Shown: piece after piece, positions 16,680 through 25,125 of the stretch
How positions within the stretch are numbered: the stretch's first letter is position 1
How the letters are laid out: each line of letters begins with the position of its first letter
NCBI RefSeq assembly: GCF_042666615.1
Contig: NZ_JBHTDD010000027.1
Coordinates: forward strand, 1-64,000
DNA from: KBS50 sp042666615
GTDB taxonomy: Bacteria > Actinomycetota > Actinomycetes > Mycobacteriales > Micromonosporaceae
Direction of reading: 5' to 3'
Length of the DNA: 64,000 bases
Program-made: the position numbers and the translations under genes
Notes under the pieces: generated by a model
The model's input: the letters and a program-made list of their open reading frames with translations, nothing else
What the model was told of the DNA's origin: nothing
The model's database searches: none

Positions 16680-18998
16680 GTGGCGGAGCCCGATCTCACC
16701 CTCACGGCCAGCCTGCGACCCGCGGCGCTGGACGCCCGGCGCGGCATCGTCCGGTTGCACCCGGAGGTGCTCACCGCCCTCGGGCTGCGTCCCGGCGATC
16801 CGGTGACGCTGACCGGCCGACGCCGGACGGCCGGCCTCGCGGCCCGAGCCGAACCGACCGCCAGCCGGGCCCTGCTGTACGCCGACGACCTGATCCTGGG
16901 CAACCTCGGTGTCCGCGACGGTGGCCAGGTGACCGTGGCCCCGGCGCCGGTGCGGGCGGCGACCCGGGTCAGCCTCACCGGGCCGGCGGAGACCGTTGCC
17001 GCCGTCTCACCGGAGATGCTGCGTCTCGCCCTGCTCGGCAAGGTCGTCACGGTGGCGGACGACGTGTCCCTCCTGCCGCAGGACGTGCTGCCGGACGCGG
17101 GCGCCCGAGCGCTTGTCGAGGCCGCCCGGCGACGTCTGGCCAACACCGTCGGGTACGGCTGGACGAGCGCCCTGCTGACGGTGACGGAGGTGGACCCGTC
17201 CGACGGCGCCGCCCTGGTCACCATGGATACCGTGGTCGGCTGGCAGGACGGCCAGGTGACGCACGGTTCGACCGGCCTCGTTCCGCGGCCGGCGGCCGGG
17301 TCGGCCTCGGCTGGCTTCCCGCCCGGCACGGCCGGGCCAGCGACGGGCACGAGCGGGTCGGCGACGGCGGGCACCCCATCCGCGCCGGGGTCGACCCCGG
17401 CAGGCTCGACCCCGTTCGACACCGAGCCGGCTCCCGCCCTGGACGACCTGCCGGGGCTGCGCGCCCAGGCCCACGAGCTGACCGAACTGCTCGACCTCGG
17501 GTTCCACCACCGGGAGGTGCTGGGCCGGCTGGGCACCACGGTCTCGCTCGGCGTGCTGCTCACCGGGCCAGCCGGTTCCGGCAAGGGCGCGCTCGTCCGA
17601 GCGGTGACAGCGGTGGTGCGGGCGCGCCTCGTGACACTGTGGGCGCCGGAGATCGCCGCCCTGGCCAACGACTCCGCCGCCGGCCGGCTCCGGGAGGCGG
17701 TCCGGTCGGTGGTGGACGCGGAAGGGCCGGCGGTGCTGCTGGTGGCCGACGTGGACGCGCTGGCGCCGAGGGACACCGCGGGTCCGGTCGCAACCGTGTT
17801 CCGCCAGCTCCTGGCCGAGACGGTCCGCGCCGGGGCGGCGGTGGTCTGCACCACCAGCCGACCCGAGGCGGTTGACCCGGCCCTGCGCGCACCCGACCTG
17901 CTCTCCCTGGAAATCGCGGTGCCGTTGCCCGACGCGGCGCTGCGCCGGGAACAGTTGACCGTGCTGACCCGGGAGGTGCCGCTGGCGGACGATGTCCGGC
18001 TCGACCAGATCGCCGCCCGTACCCCCGGATTCGTCGCCGCCGACCTGGCCGCGCTGGCTCGCGAGGCCGGGGTCCGCGCGGCGCTTCGACAGAAGTCGGC
18101 CGACGCCCCGGTGGTGACCGCGGCCGACTTCGCGGCGGCGCTGGAGGTGGTCCGGCCGACGTCGATGGCCAGTTCCGCCACCCTGGAGCTGGCCGAGGTC
18201 ACGCTGGACGACGTGGGCGACATGGCCGAGGTCAAGGAGGTGTTGACCGAGTCGGTGCTGTGGCCGCTCACCTATCCCGACACCTTCGCCCGGCTGGGGG
18301 TTCAGCCGCCGCGCGGGGTGCTGCTTTACGGACCCCCCGGCTGCGGCAAGACCTACCTGGTGACCGCCCTGGCCGGAACTGGGCGGGCGAACGTGCTGTC
18401 GGTGAAGGGCGCCGAGCTGCTGTCCAAGTGGGTCGGGGAGAGCGAGCGGGCGGTCCGCGAACTGTTCCGCCGGGCCCGGGACGCGGCACCCACGCTGGTC
18501 TTCCTCGACGAGGTGGACGCGCTCGCCCCGGTACGCGGCCAGGCCACCGACGGCGGCACCACCGACCGGGTGGTCGCCGCTCTGCTCACCGAGTTGGACG
18601 GGGTGGAGGCGCTGCGCAACGTGGTCGTGGTGGGCGCCACCAACCGGCCGGATCTGGTGGATCCGGCACTGCTGCGGCCCGGCCGGTTGGAACGGCTGGT
18701 GTACGTGCCACCGCCGGACGCCATGGCGCGTACCGAAATCCTGCGGGCCGCCGCGCGTCCAGTGCCGCTGGCCGAGGACGTCGACCTGACGGCGCTCGCC
18801 GCGGACCTGGACGGCTTCTCGGCGGCCGACTGCGCGGCGCTGGTCCGCGAGTCGGCGCTGGCGGCCATGCGCGAGTCGCTGGCGGCGTCCACGGTGACCG
18901 CTGCCCACGTGGCGACCGCCCGGCGCCGGGTCCGCCCCTCCCTGGACCCGGCCCAGGTGGCCTGGCTGGCCGCGTACGCCGATCAACACCGCCCCTGA
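16680..18998 (+). CDS. CDC48/p97-like AAA+ ATPase, two AAA domains
   Basis: A 772-residue AAA+ protein with a GTG start. Residues about 5-90 form a double-psi-barrel-like CDC48 N domain (LHPEVLTALGLRPGDPVTLTG). Domain D1 has Walker A GPAGSGKG near 295, but its Walker B reads LLVADVDAL, so the usual DE is DV, and sensor 1 is TSRPE. Domain D2 is intact: Walker A GPPGCGKT near 550, Walker B VFLDEVDAL, sensor GATNRPD and LLRPGRLER. It should assemble as a ring that remodels proteins, with D2 as motor and D1 likely a structural nucleotide-binding ring. The variable linker at residues 200-250 is Ala/Gly/Ser/Thr-rich. It follows the conservon-like operon on the same strand. Confidence 0.9.
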   Translation: MAEPDLTLTASLRPAALDARRGIVRLHPEVLTALGLRPGDPVTLTGRRRTAGLAARAEPTASRALLYADDLILGNLGVRDGGQVTVAPAPVRAATRVSLTGPAETVAAVSPEMLRLALLGKVVTVADDVSLLPQDVLPDAGARALVEAARRRLANTVGYGWTSALLTVTEVDPSDGAALVTMDTVVGWQDGQVTHGSTGLVPRPAAGSASAGFPPGTAGPATGTSGSATAGTPSAPGSTPAGSTPFDTEPAPALDDLPGLRAQAHELTELLDLGFHHREVLGRLGTTVSLGVLLTGPAGSGKGALVRAVTAVVRARLVTLWAPEIAALANDSAAGRLREAVRSVVDAEGPAVLLVADVDALAPRDTAGPVATVFRQLLAETVRAGAAVVCTTSRPEAVDPALRAPDLLSLEIAVPLPDAALRREQLTVLTREVPLADDVRLDQIAARTPGFVAADLAALAREAGVRAALRQKSADAPVVTAADFAAALEVVRPTSMASSATLELAEVTLDDVGDMAEVKEVLTESVLWPLTYPDTFARLGVQPPRGVLLYGPPGCGKTYLVTALAGTGRANVLSVKGAELLSKWVGESERAVRELFRRARDAAPTLVFLDEVDALAPVRGQATDGGTTDRVVAALLTELDGVEALRNVVVVGATNRPDLVDPALLRPGRLERLVYVPPPDAMARTEILRAAARPVPLAEDVDLTALAADLDGFSAADCAALVRESALAAMRESLAASTVTAAHVATARRRVRPSLDPAQVAWLAAYADQHRP

Positions 18999-19023
18999 CC
19001 TCCGCCCCCAGCCCCTCTTCCCG

Positions 19024-19095
19024 GCGATCTTGCGCTTTGGGCTCCCTTTACGAGGCGGTTCACTCCTTTTGTCGGCGCCAAAAGCCCAAGATCGC
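19024..19095. terminator. long imperfect palindrome between convergent genes
   Basis: Arms of about 21 bases (GCGATCTTGCGCTTTGGGCTC at 19024 and its imperfect complement ending at 19095) flank a 30-base loop with about four mismatches. It lies between the AAA+ gene and the convergent GNAT gene, so it suits a two-way terminator. The GATCTTG edge recalls the palindrome at 5698. Confidence 0.6.
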
Positions 19096-19143
19096 GAAGG
19101 GGCCGCCGCCTGGGCCTGGGAGAACCGGATCGTCGGCTGACGG

Positions 19144-19674
19144 CTATTCGAGATGCAGTTCCGCGCGTACCGCCGTGCCGTCCTGGCGGAGCACGGCGCC
19201 GCACCGACCCAACACGCTCAACGCGGCGCTGTTGTCGGTGGTGGTGTTGGCGACCAGGCATTTCACGCCGGCGCCCGCCGCCTCGTCGAGCAACGCCCGC
19301 AGCGCCGCCACGCCCACTCCCTGCCCGCGCGCCGACCGTCCCAACCAGATGCCGGTCTCGGCGGTGTCCGGATTGTCGGTACGGGTCATCCGGATCATGC
19401 CGACCACCTGCCCCGCATTCAGAATCGCATACATGATCGTGCGGGTCGGCCCGTCCAGGCCGGCGTAACTGGCTCGGTGGAACTCTCGGAACGCGTCCCG
19501 CCGCGCCTGCGACCATCCGGCCGGTGCCTGCACCGGCGGCATCACCTCGTCGGGATCGGCCTCGGCCACGGCCACCGACAGCAACGGTTCCAGGGTCTGT
19601 TCGTCAACCGGCGTCAGCCGCACGTCACCCGCCACGGCGGTTGAGTCTACGGTCCGGGTGACCGGCCCGCCCAC
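19144..19674 (-). CDS. GNAT family acetyltransferase
   Basis: A 176-residue single-domain GNAT enzyme. The acetyl-CoA site is GRSARGQGVGVAALRALL (R-x-x-G-x-G/A type), preceded by VVGMIRMTR and followed by VANTTTDNSAALSVLGRCGA, the usual strand 5 to C-terminus pattern. The GTG at 19674 lies inside the end of the LigD-type polymerase gene (28-base overlap) with GGAGG 13 bases upstream; a later GTG at 19635 is possible. The substrate is unknown. Co-transcription with the polymerase gene is likely. Confidence 0.82.
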   Translation of the reverse strand: MGGPVTRTVDSTAVAGDVRLTPVDEQTLEPLLSVAVAEADPDEVMPPVQAPAGWSQARRDAFREFHRASYAGLDGPTRTIMYAILNAGQVVGMIRMTRTDNPDTAETGIWLGRSARGQGVGVAALRALLDEAAGAGVKCLVANTTTDNSAALSVLGRCGAVLRQDGTAVRAELHLE

Positions 19675-20906
19675 GGGTCGTAGTCCACCTCCAACGGCTC
19701 CTGCTCGGGTCGTTCCGCTACCGGCACGTGCTGGAGATTGATCCGGATCCGGTACCAGAGCGAGCTGCTCCCCCGCATCCCGTCCACAAGCGTGTCGGCC
19801 GGCTCGAGGTACGGCGTCACCGCCGGATGCCTGGCCCGCCAGCGGTCCAGCCCGGCGAGCGCCTCCTCCCTGGTCCGGGCCCGGGCGATCTCGATCAACG
19901 GCATGGCGGACTGCCGCCGGCCGCCAGGCTGCCGGCCACTCCCCGGCCCGCCGCCAGGCTGCCGGCCACTCGTGCGGGCACCCGGTGGCTTCTCGGCGGG
20001 GCCCAACCGGTCAGCCAGGTCGAGCAGCGGCTCCAGGGACCCGGCCTCGTCGTCCATCCCCGCCCACGGGTCGCCCCGTTCGGCGTACCGGTCGGCGACG
20101 GTGGTCAGGGTGAACGTTCCGGGGCGGCAGCCCGGCACCTCATCCCAGGTCAGCGGGGTCGAGACCCGGGCGTCGGGGGTGGGCCGGACCGAATACGCCG
20201 AGGCGACCGTGCGGTCCTTGGCGTTCTGGTTGAAATCGACGAAGACCCCCTGCCGCTCCTCCTTCCACCAGCGGCTGGTGGCCAGTTCGGGAGCGCGGAT
20301 CTCCACCTCGCGGGCGACCGTCTCGGCGGCAAGTCGAACTTTCGGGTACGACCAGGACGGCTCGATCCGGGCGTACACGTGGAACCCTCGGGAACCGGAC
20401 GTCTTGGGCCAGCCAGTCAAGCCGTGGTCGGCGAGCACCTCCCGGACCACGAGGGCGACGTCGAGGATCTGCCGCCACTCGACTCCCGGCACCGGGTCGA
20501 GATCGATCCGAAGCTCGTCGGGGCGGTCGAGGTCGGTGGCGCGTACCGGATGGGGATTGAGGTCGACACAGCCCAGGTTGACCACCCAGGCGAGCGCGGC
20601 GGCGTCCCGGACGACCACCTCCTCGGCGGACCGGCCCGAGGCGTATTTCAGCTCCGCCACCTCGATCCAGTCGGGCCGCTTGCCGGGCGCCCGTTTCTGG
20701 AAGAACGCCTCCTCGGCGATGCCCTTCACGAACCGCTTGAGCACCATGGGGCGACCGCCGACGCCACGCAGAGCGCCGTCGGCCACCGCGAGGTAGTAGT
20801 TGACCAGGTCCAGCTTCGAATGCCCACCGGCCGGGAAGATCACCTTCTCCGGGTTGGTGATCGTCACCTGCCGGCCGGCGACCTCCAGGATGTGTGCCGC
20901 GGCCAC
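19647..20906 (-). CDS. ligD: LigD-type polymerase/primase domain protein (stand-alone)
   Basis: A 419-residue archaeo-eukaryotic-primase-type polymerase matching the PolDom of LigD, which adds ribo- or deoxynucleotides at DNA ends in Ku-dependent end joining. Visible features are NPEKVIFP near the N-terminus, PMVLKRFVKGI, catalytic Asp135 and Asp137 in RIDLDPVPG, TSGSRGFHVY and the FVDFNQNAKDRTVASAYSVR block with the third acidic residue and the basic motif. The ligase and phosphoesterase domains of mycobacterial LigD are absent, and neither Ku nor a ligase lies nearby. The 100-residue Pro/Gly-rich tail includes a short direct repeat (RQPGGGPGSGRQPGG). The gene symbol refers to the family domain only. 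Confidence 0.88.
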   Translation of the reverse strand: MAAAHILEVAGRQVTITNPEKVIFPAGGHSKLDLVNYYLAVADGALRGVGGRPMVLKRFVKGIAEEAFFQKRAPGKRPDWIEVAELKYASGRSAEEVVVRDAAALAWVVNLGCVDLNPHPVRATDLDRPDELRIDLDPVPGVEWRQILDVALVVREVLADHGLTGWPKTSGSRGFHVYARIEPSWSYPKVRLAAETVAREVEIRAPELATSRWWKEERQGVFVDFNQNAKDRTVASAYSVRPTPDARVSTPLTWDEVPGCRPGTFTLTTVADRYAERGDPWAGMDDEAGSLEPLLDLADRLGPAEKPPGARTSGRQPGGGPGSGRQPGGRRQSAMPLIEIARARTREEALAGLDRWRARHPAVTPYLEPADTLVDGMRGSSSLWYRIRINLQHVPVAERPEQEPLEVDYDPWAGRSPGP

Positions 20907-21038
20907 CCGATCACCATAGGCCGCCGATCGCCGTCACGGGCCCCACGTACCGCTGCGAGCTGGCGGAATCGACCCGACGGGCGGCCGGTGGGGCGTAGCG
21001 TCGGAACGAGTGGTACCAGCGAGATGGGGGATCGCGGG

Positions 21039-21251
21039 ATGTTGAAGAAAATGCACGACCTCGGCCTACGCGCCGAACACTGCTACATCGCGGGCATGGC
21101 CAGCATCGGAATCTCGTTCGTCAGCTGGATGCTCTCCAACCGGTTCGAGCACGCCGGGGTGGACCGGGCCGACCGGTGGGGGATCTTCGTGGGCGAGTGG
21201 GCGCCGACCTTCTTCGCCATGGGCAACGGCCTCCGGACGTACGAGAGATAG
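21039..21251 (+). CDS. small membrane protein, 70 residues
   Basis: A short protein beginning MLKKMHDLGLRAEHCYIAG with one hydrophobic segment around residues 18-32 (AGMASIGISFVSWMLS) and a second, weaker one at WAPTFFAMG. GGGGA lies seven bases before the ATG at 21039; another in-frame ATG at 21024 has a poorer site. The codon pattern is typical of real genes here. It lies between the polymerase gene (divergent) and the DUF3263 gene (convergent). The function is unknown. Confidence 0.65.
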   Translation: MLKKMHDLGLRAEHCYIAGMASIGISFVSWMLSNRFEHAGVDRADRWGIFVGEWAPTFFAMGNGLRTYER

Positions 21252-21348
21252 GGCCGGCCCCCGCACCACCGAGACCGGCGCTCGTCCAGGATGCCGGTAG
21301 CGCCCGGTGGCACCAGCGCTCGCCAGCCTGCCTGGTCGCGACTCTCTG

Positions 21349-21903
21349 TCAGCGGCGCCGGTTACGGGACCGGGTGGAGCGCAACCGACGGAGCCGGCCG
21401 ATCAGCACCGGCTCGGCCACCAACGCGGCTGGATTGTCCAACAGCGCGTTGAGCAGCTGGTAGTAGCGGGTCGCGGAGAGGTCGAACGTGTCCCGGATCG
21501 CCTGCTCCTTGGCGCCCGCGTGCCGCCACCAGCGGCCTTCGAAGTCGAGGATCTGGCGTTCCCGCTCGGTCAGGGTGGGCCCGGCCGGCGGCTCCGTGCC
21601 GGCCCCGGGCGTCCCGCCGGCGCCCCCCCTGCCCTCGTCCTCGGTCTCCGCGTCCTCGGTCTCCGCGTCCGTGTCCTCGGTCTCCGCCTTGGGCAGGGCG
21701 TCGTCGTTCCACGCCGTGGCTGGACCACCACCCTCACGAGGAGCTGGAACGGCGACCGGCGTACCGGCCTCGGGTCCGGACGGCGGACCCGACCGGCCGC
21801 TGGCCGGGGTCTCGGAAGACGATCCGGTCCGGCGACCAGCCGGAACCTCGGCGGACGGTGGGACGGTCCGGCGGCCAGCCGGAGCGTCGGCAGGTGGCGC
21901 CAT
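21349..21903 (-). CDS. DUF3263 protein with long disordered N-terminus
   Basis: A 184-residue protein. The last 80 residues match the actinobacterial DUF3263 pattern: LTERERQILDFEGRWWRHAGAKEQAIR then LSATRYYQLLNALLDNPAAL and a basic tail LRRLRSTRSRNRRR. This looks like a helix-turn-helix-like DNA-binding fold. The first 100 residues are Pro/Ala/Gly-rich, with an acidic repeat (ETEDTDAETEDAETEDEG) from short DNA repeats near 21645-21695. DUF3263 proteins are small and conserved across actinomycetes; regulation of DNA is inference. Confidence 0.85.
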   Translation of the reverse strand: MAPPADAPAGRRTVPPSAEVPAGRRTGSSSETPASGRSGPPSGPEAGTPVAVPAPREGGGPATAWNDDALPKAETEDTDAETEDAETEDEGRGGAGGTPGAGTEPPAGPTLTERERQILDFEGRWWRHAGAKEQAIRDTFDLSATRYYQLLNALLDNPAALVAEPVLIGRLRRLRSTRSRNRRR

Positions 21904-21975
21904 GACACTCCCTGCGTCGGGGGCGGGTCTTCAGGCTAGTCCCGGCGGCCGACACCCTGCTCGCGTGCGCGACAA

Positions 21976-22016
21976 GGGCCCCTTCCCTGGGCGAAAATGC
22001 GAGTGGGAAGGGGCCC
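21976..22016 (-). terminator. terminator hairpin after ABC exporter operon
   Basis: GGGCCCCTTCCC and GGGAAGGGGCCC form a perfect 12-bp stem around 17 bases, 14 bases beyond the permease stop at 22031 and before the DUF3263 gene on the same strand. Confidence 0.8.
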
Positions 22017-22030
22017 GCCCCACCCCCGTC

Positions 22031-23044
22031 TCAGGTGACGTCGCGGCGGCGCATCGTCCACAGTGCGCCACCCAGCACCAGCACGGTCGCGATGCCGAAC
22101 AGCACGCCCGACTGCTGCCAGGTGAGCACCAGCTCGGCCGGTCGACATTCGCCGGAGACCGCGAAGTTGCAGGACTCGTAGTTGAAGAGCGTGTACTGCT
22201 TGTTGAACCAGGCCAGCGCGTACGAGGAGAGCACATAGCGGTCGCCGAACGGTACCCCGGCGACGGCCATCGCGACCCGAACCCCGATCTCGCTGACCAC
22301 CCCGACGGCGACGACCACACCCAGCGCCATCGCGGTGTGCCGGCCCAACGACGCGAGCCCGAAGGCGATCGCGGCCACGATCAGCACCATGGCGGCGCCG
22401 CGTACGCCGGTGAGGCCGATCGACTTCCACACCCCCGTGGTGAGTTTGCCGGTGATCCCGTCGTACCTGCCGATCAGCCAGAAGGCGACGGTCCACAGCG
22501 CACCGAGCAGCACGGTGACGCCGAGCGCGCCGGTCAGCAGCGCCGCCAGCTTGGTGAACAGCACCGAAAGCCGCTTCGGCCGCCACAGCAGCAGGTTCAT
22601 CATGCCGCCGGAGTTCCACTCGGCACCCACGTACGACGCCCCGACGATGAACGCGATGAGCGCCGTGATGCCGGCGAACACCGAGACGAAGATCCCGAAG
22701 TCCTCCCGGAACTCGAACTGGTACGGCAGGAACCACTCGGCCTGGAAGTCCTCCCGGCGCGGGCTGAACTCCTTGCCGCAGTCCGGCGGGAACCGGTTCA
22801 TGTCCTCCCCGCGCTCCTTGGCCGCCTCGCAGTCCCGGATCGACTGCTCGTGATAGCCGACGGCTTCCCGGTAGTTGGCCTCGGCTCGCACCTCGGCGGC
22901 GGCGAGCTGGTCCGGCCCGATCTTCTGGCTGGCCACGCTTATCGACACGACGATGGTGGCCAGGCCGACAAACAGCAGGGCCAGCATCAGTCGGGTGAGC
23001 CGGCGCTTGGCGAGCCGGCGCAACTCCGTGCGGTAGAGGCTCAC
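22031..23044 (-). CDS. ABC-2 type transporter permease
   Basis: A 337-residue membrane subunit with six predicted helices: one near residues 20-42, then a 110-residue extracytoplasmic loop holding two cysteines (DCEAAKERG and PPDCGKEF), then five helices. The GTG at 23044 overlaps the ATPase stop codon (GTGA) and has GGGAGGGTGGGG just upstream, so I prefer it to the GTG three codons earlier. It pairs with the ATPase to make an ABC-2 exporter. Substrate unknown. Confidence 0.85.
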   Translation of the reverse strand: MSLYRTELRRLAKRRLTRLMLALLFVGLATIVVSISVASQKIGPDQLAAAEVRAEANYREAVGYHEQSIRDCEAAKERGEDMNRFPPDCGKEFSPRREDFQAEWFLPYQFEFREDFGIFVSVFAGITALIAFIVGASYVGAEWNSGGMMNLLLWRPKRLSVLFTKLAALLTGALGVTVLLGALWTVAFWLIGRYDGITGKLTTGVWKSIGLTGVRGAAMVLIVAAIAFGLASLGRHTAMALGVVVAVGVVSEIGVRVAMAVAGVPFGDRYVLSSYALAWFNKQYTLFNYESCNFAVSGECRPAELVLTWQQSGVLFGIATVLVLGGALWTMRRRDVT

Positions 23045-24057
23045 TCGCCCCACCCTCCCTGCGTCGAGGCGGACGTGGCCTGGCCCGGGTCGCCGGGCAG
23101 GGCGGACTGGTCGACCTGGCGGTGTTGCCCGGGCACCGGGGCGGTGCCGGTCAGCTCCAGGAACACGCTCTCCAGGTCGGCGGTGACCGGCGCCAGTTCG
23201 CTAACGTACAGATCGCGGGCGGCGAGCGCCCGGGTGATCATGGCCGGCTTGTCCATGCCGCGCACCATCAGGTGGTCGGCCGCGACGGTGACCTGCGCAC
23301 CTGCGCGGGTGAGTTCGTCGGCGGCGGCGGGCAGGTCGGTGACCGCCTCCAGTCGGACGAGGTGACCGCCGCCGGAGTGCTGGGCGAGCACCTCGGCCAC
23401 CGGCCCGGCGGCGACCCGCCGGCCGAGCGAGATGATGGTGACGGAGTCGCAGATGAGCTGCACCTCGCCGAGGATGTGGCTGGAGAGCACCACGGTCATG
23501 CCGGAGGCCGCGAGGTCCCGCATGAGCGAGCGCATCTCCCGGATGCCGCCCGGGTCCAGGCCGTTGGCCGGCTCGTCGAGGATCAGCAGCTTCGGATCCT
23601 TGAGCAGGGCGGAGGCGACGGCGAGCCGCTGCTTCATGCCCAGCGAGTAGGTCTTGACCCGGTCCTTGGCCCGCTCCCGGAGCCCGACCAGCTCCAGCAC
23701 CTCGGTCACCCGGCGCTGCGGCACCTCGCCCGCCCCGGCCAGCAGGGACAGGGTGTCCCGCGCCGAGAAGTGGGGGAAGAACTGCGGACTCTCCACGATG
23801 GCGCCCACCTGACCGGCGACCCGCGGCAACGCGGCCGGCACCTGCTCGCCGAGGACCGCCATCCGGCCCCCGTCGGCGGCGATCAGGCCGAGCAGGGTCC
23901 GCAGCGTGGTGGTCTTCCCGGAACCGTTCGGCCCGAGGAAGCCGTGCACCTGTCCGGCCTGGACCTCCATGTCGAACCCGTCCAGCGCCCGCCGGACCCC
24001 CCGGCGTCTGCTGCGGTACGTCTTCCGCAGCCCTTTTATTTCCAGTACGGCCGTCAC
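23041..24057 (-). CDS. ABC transporter ATP-binding protein (exporter type)
   Basis: A 338-residue ATPase of the ABC-2 exporter family. Walker A is GPNGSGKTTT, the Q loop VESPQFFP, the signature YSLGMKQRLAVA, Walker B LLILDEP and the switch LSSHILGE. After the core are about 100 residues of the DUF4162-like C-terminal domain found in bacitracin-/drug-type exporters. The GTG at 24057 is supported by GGGAG six bases upstream; longer frames are arginine-rich. It is coupled to the permease by a GTGA overlap. The exporter is the second of this type in the window; the first, at 5.8-9.8 kb, carries the fused hydrolase. Confidence 0.9.
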   Translation of the reverse strand: MTAVLEIKGLRKTYRSRRRGVRRALDGFDMEVQAGQVHGFLGPNGSGKTTTLRTLLGLIAADGGRMAVLGEQVPAALPRVAGQVGAIVESPQFFPHFSARDTLSLLAGAGEVPQRRVTEVLELVGLRERAKDRVKTYSLGMKQRLAVASALLKDPKLLILDEPANGLDPGGIREMRSLMRDLAASGMTVVLSSHILGEVQLICDSVTIISLGRRVAAGPVAEVLAQHSGGGHLVRLEAVTDLPAAADELTRAGAQVTVAADHLMVRGMDKPAMITRALAARDLYVSELAPVTADLESVFLELTGTAPVPGQHRQVDQSALPGDPGQATSASTQGGWGE

Positions 24058-24148
24058 TGACGCTCCCGGCTCGGCATTGATACGACGGGAGCGACAATAC
24101 TCTGTTATCCGCAGTAGCGATGCCCGAACCACCGTTCAGACTGGTCCG

Positions 24149-25072
24149 GTGACCATTGTCCTCTCCCGCAGCGACATCAGTGCGGCCGTACGACTCGACG
24201 CAGCGCTGGATCTACTAGCCGAGGGATTCCGCGCCGCCGACACCGACCCCGCGCCGTTGCGGGCCCGCACCGACCTACCCGGACCAGGCACAGCAACGTG
24301 CCTGATGCCTGGCCTACTGGCCGACACGCCGGCATACACAGTCAAGGTCAACGCGAAGTTCCCCGGAGCGTCGCCCGCCCTGCGCGGAGTGGTCTGCCTG
24401 CATGATCTAGATACCGGAGAACTACTCGCGTTGCTCGACTCAGCCACCGTCACCGCTTGGCGCACCGGGCTGGCCGCCGCGCTGGCCACCCACACCCTGG
24501 CCGCCCCATCAGCAACGACACTGGGCTTCGTTGGTGCTGGCGCGCAAGCACGAACAACGCTGGCCGGGCTGCGTCACCTGCGGCAATGGGACCGGATCGT
24601 GGCCAGCGACCTGGATCCCGCCCGCGCCGCCGAGTTGACCGCGCTGGTCGAGCCCGACGCGGCAGCGGTTTCCACCGCCGCTGATGTGATCGTCCTGGCC
24701 ACCTGGTCCCGCACTCCCCTGCTGGACTCCGCGCAGGTGCGGTCCGGGCAGCACCTGACCTCGCTGGGAGCGGACGAGCCCGGCAAGGCCGAACTGTCAC
24801 CAGACCTGCTCGCCAGCAGTCGAGTTGTCGTCGACGATGTCGAACTTGCCCTCGCCGGGGGCGCACTTGGTACCGCTGGACTTGACGCGGAGCACTGCCA
24901 CGGCACCATCGGGCAGGTTCTTCGCGGCGAGCTATCCGCGACCACGCAATCCGACCGGCCCAGCGTGTACACCCCAGTCGGAATGCCATGGCAGGACCTG
25001 GCCCTGTCCTGGGCGGTTTACCAACAAGCCCGGAAAGCCGGCACGGGAACCCTAATCGACCTACTCGGATAG
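24149..25072 (+). CDS. ornithine cyclodeaminase / mu-crystallin family protein
   Basis: A 307-residue NAD(P)-dependent protein of the OCD/mu-crystallin family. The Rossmann motif is TLGFVGAGAQARTTLAGL near residue 125, preceded by the family signature TVTAWRTGLAAALATHTLA and followed by LGADEPGKAELS. Members act on imino acids or amino acids (ornithine cyclodeaminase, alanine dehydrogenase, ketimine reductase), so the substrate is open. The GTG at 24149 lies within the palindrome TGGTCCGGTGACCA, and no ribosome binding site is seen, so a leaderless message is possible. Codon use is a little less GC-biased than the neighbours, which may point to transfer. Confidence 0.82.
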   Translation: MTIVLSRSDISAAVRLDAALDLLAEGFRAADTDPAPLRARTDLPGPGTATCLMPGLLADTPAYTVKVNAKFPGASPALRGVVCLHDLDTGELLALLDSATVTAWRTGLAAALATHTLAAPSATTLGFVGAGAQARTTLAGLRHLRQWDRIVASDLDPARAAELTALVEPDAAAVSTAADVIVLATWSRTPLLDSAQVRSGQHLTSLGADEPGKAELSPDLLASSRVVVDDVELALAGGALGTAGLDAEHCHGTIGQVLRGELSATTQSDRPSVYTPVGMPWQDLALSWAVYQQARKAGTGTLIDLLG

Positions 25073-25125
25073 ATTCGCCTGCCGGAGCACGCGCGGCAAC
25101 GGCCAGCGGAGCGACAAGTGCCCGT

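Noticed and set aside
16637..18989. Long antisense open frames across the AAA+ ATPase gene
   Set aside because: Low-complexity Ser/Ala/Arg or Gly/Arg/His translations; the plus strand has all AAA+ motifs in order.
24140..24153. TGGTCCGGTGACCA as a possible DasR site upstream of the cyclodeaminase gene
   Set aside because: The DasR consensus has its TGGTC and GACCA half-sites separated by two bases; here they are four apart and overlap the start codon.
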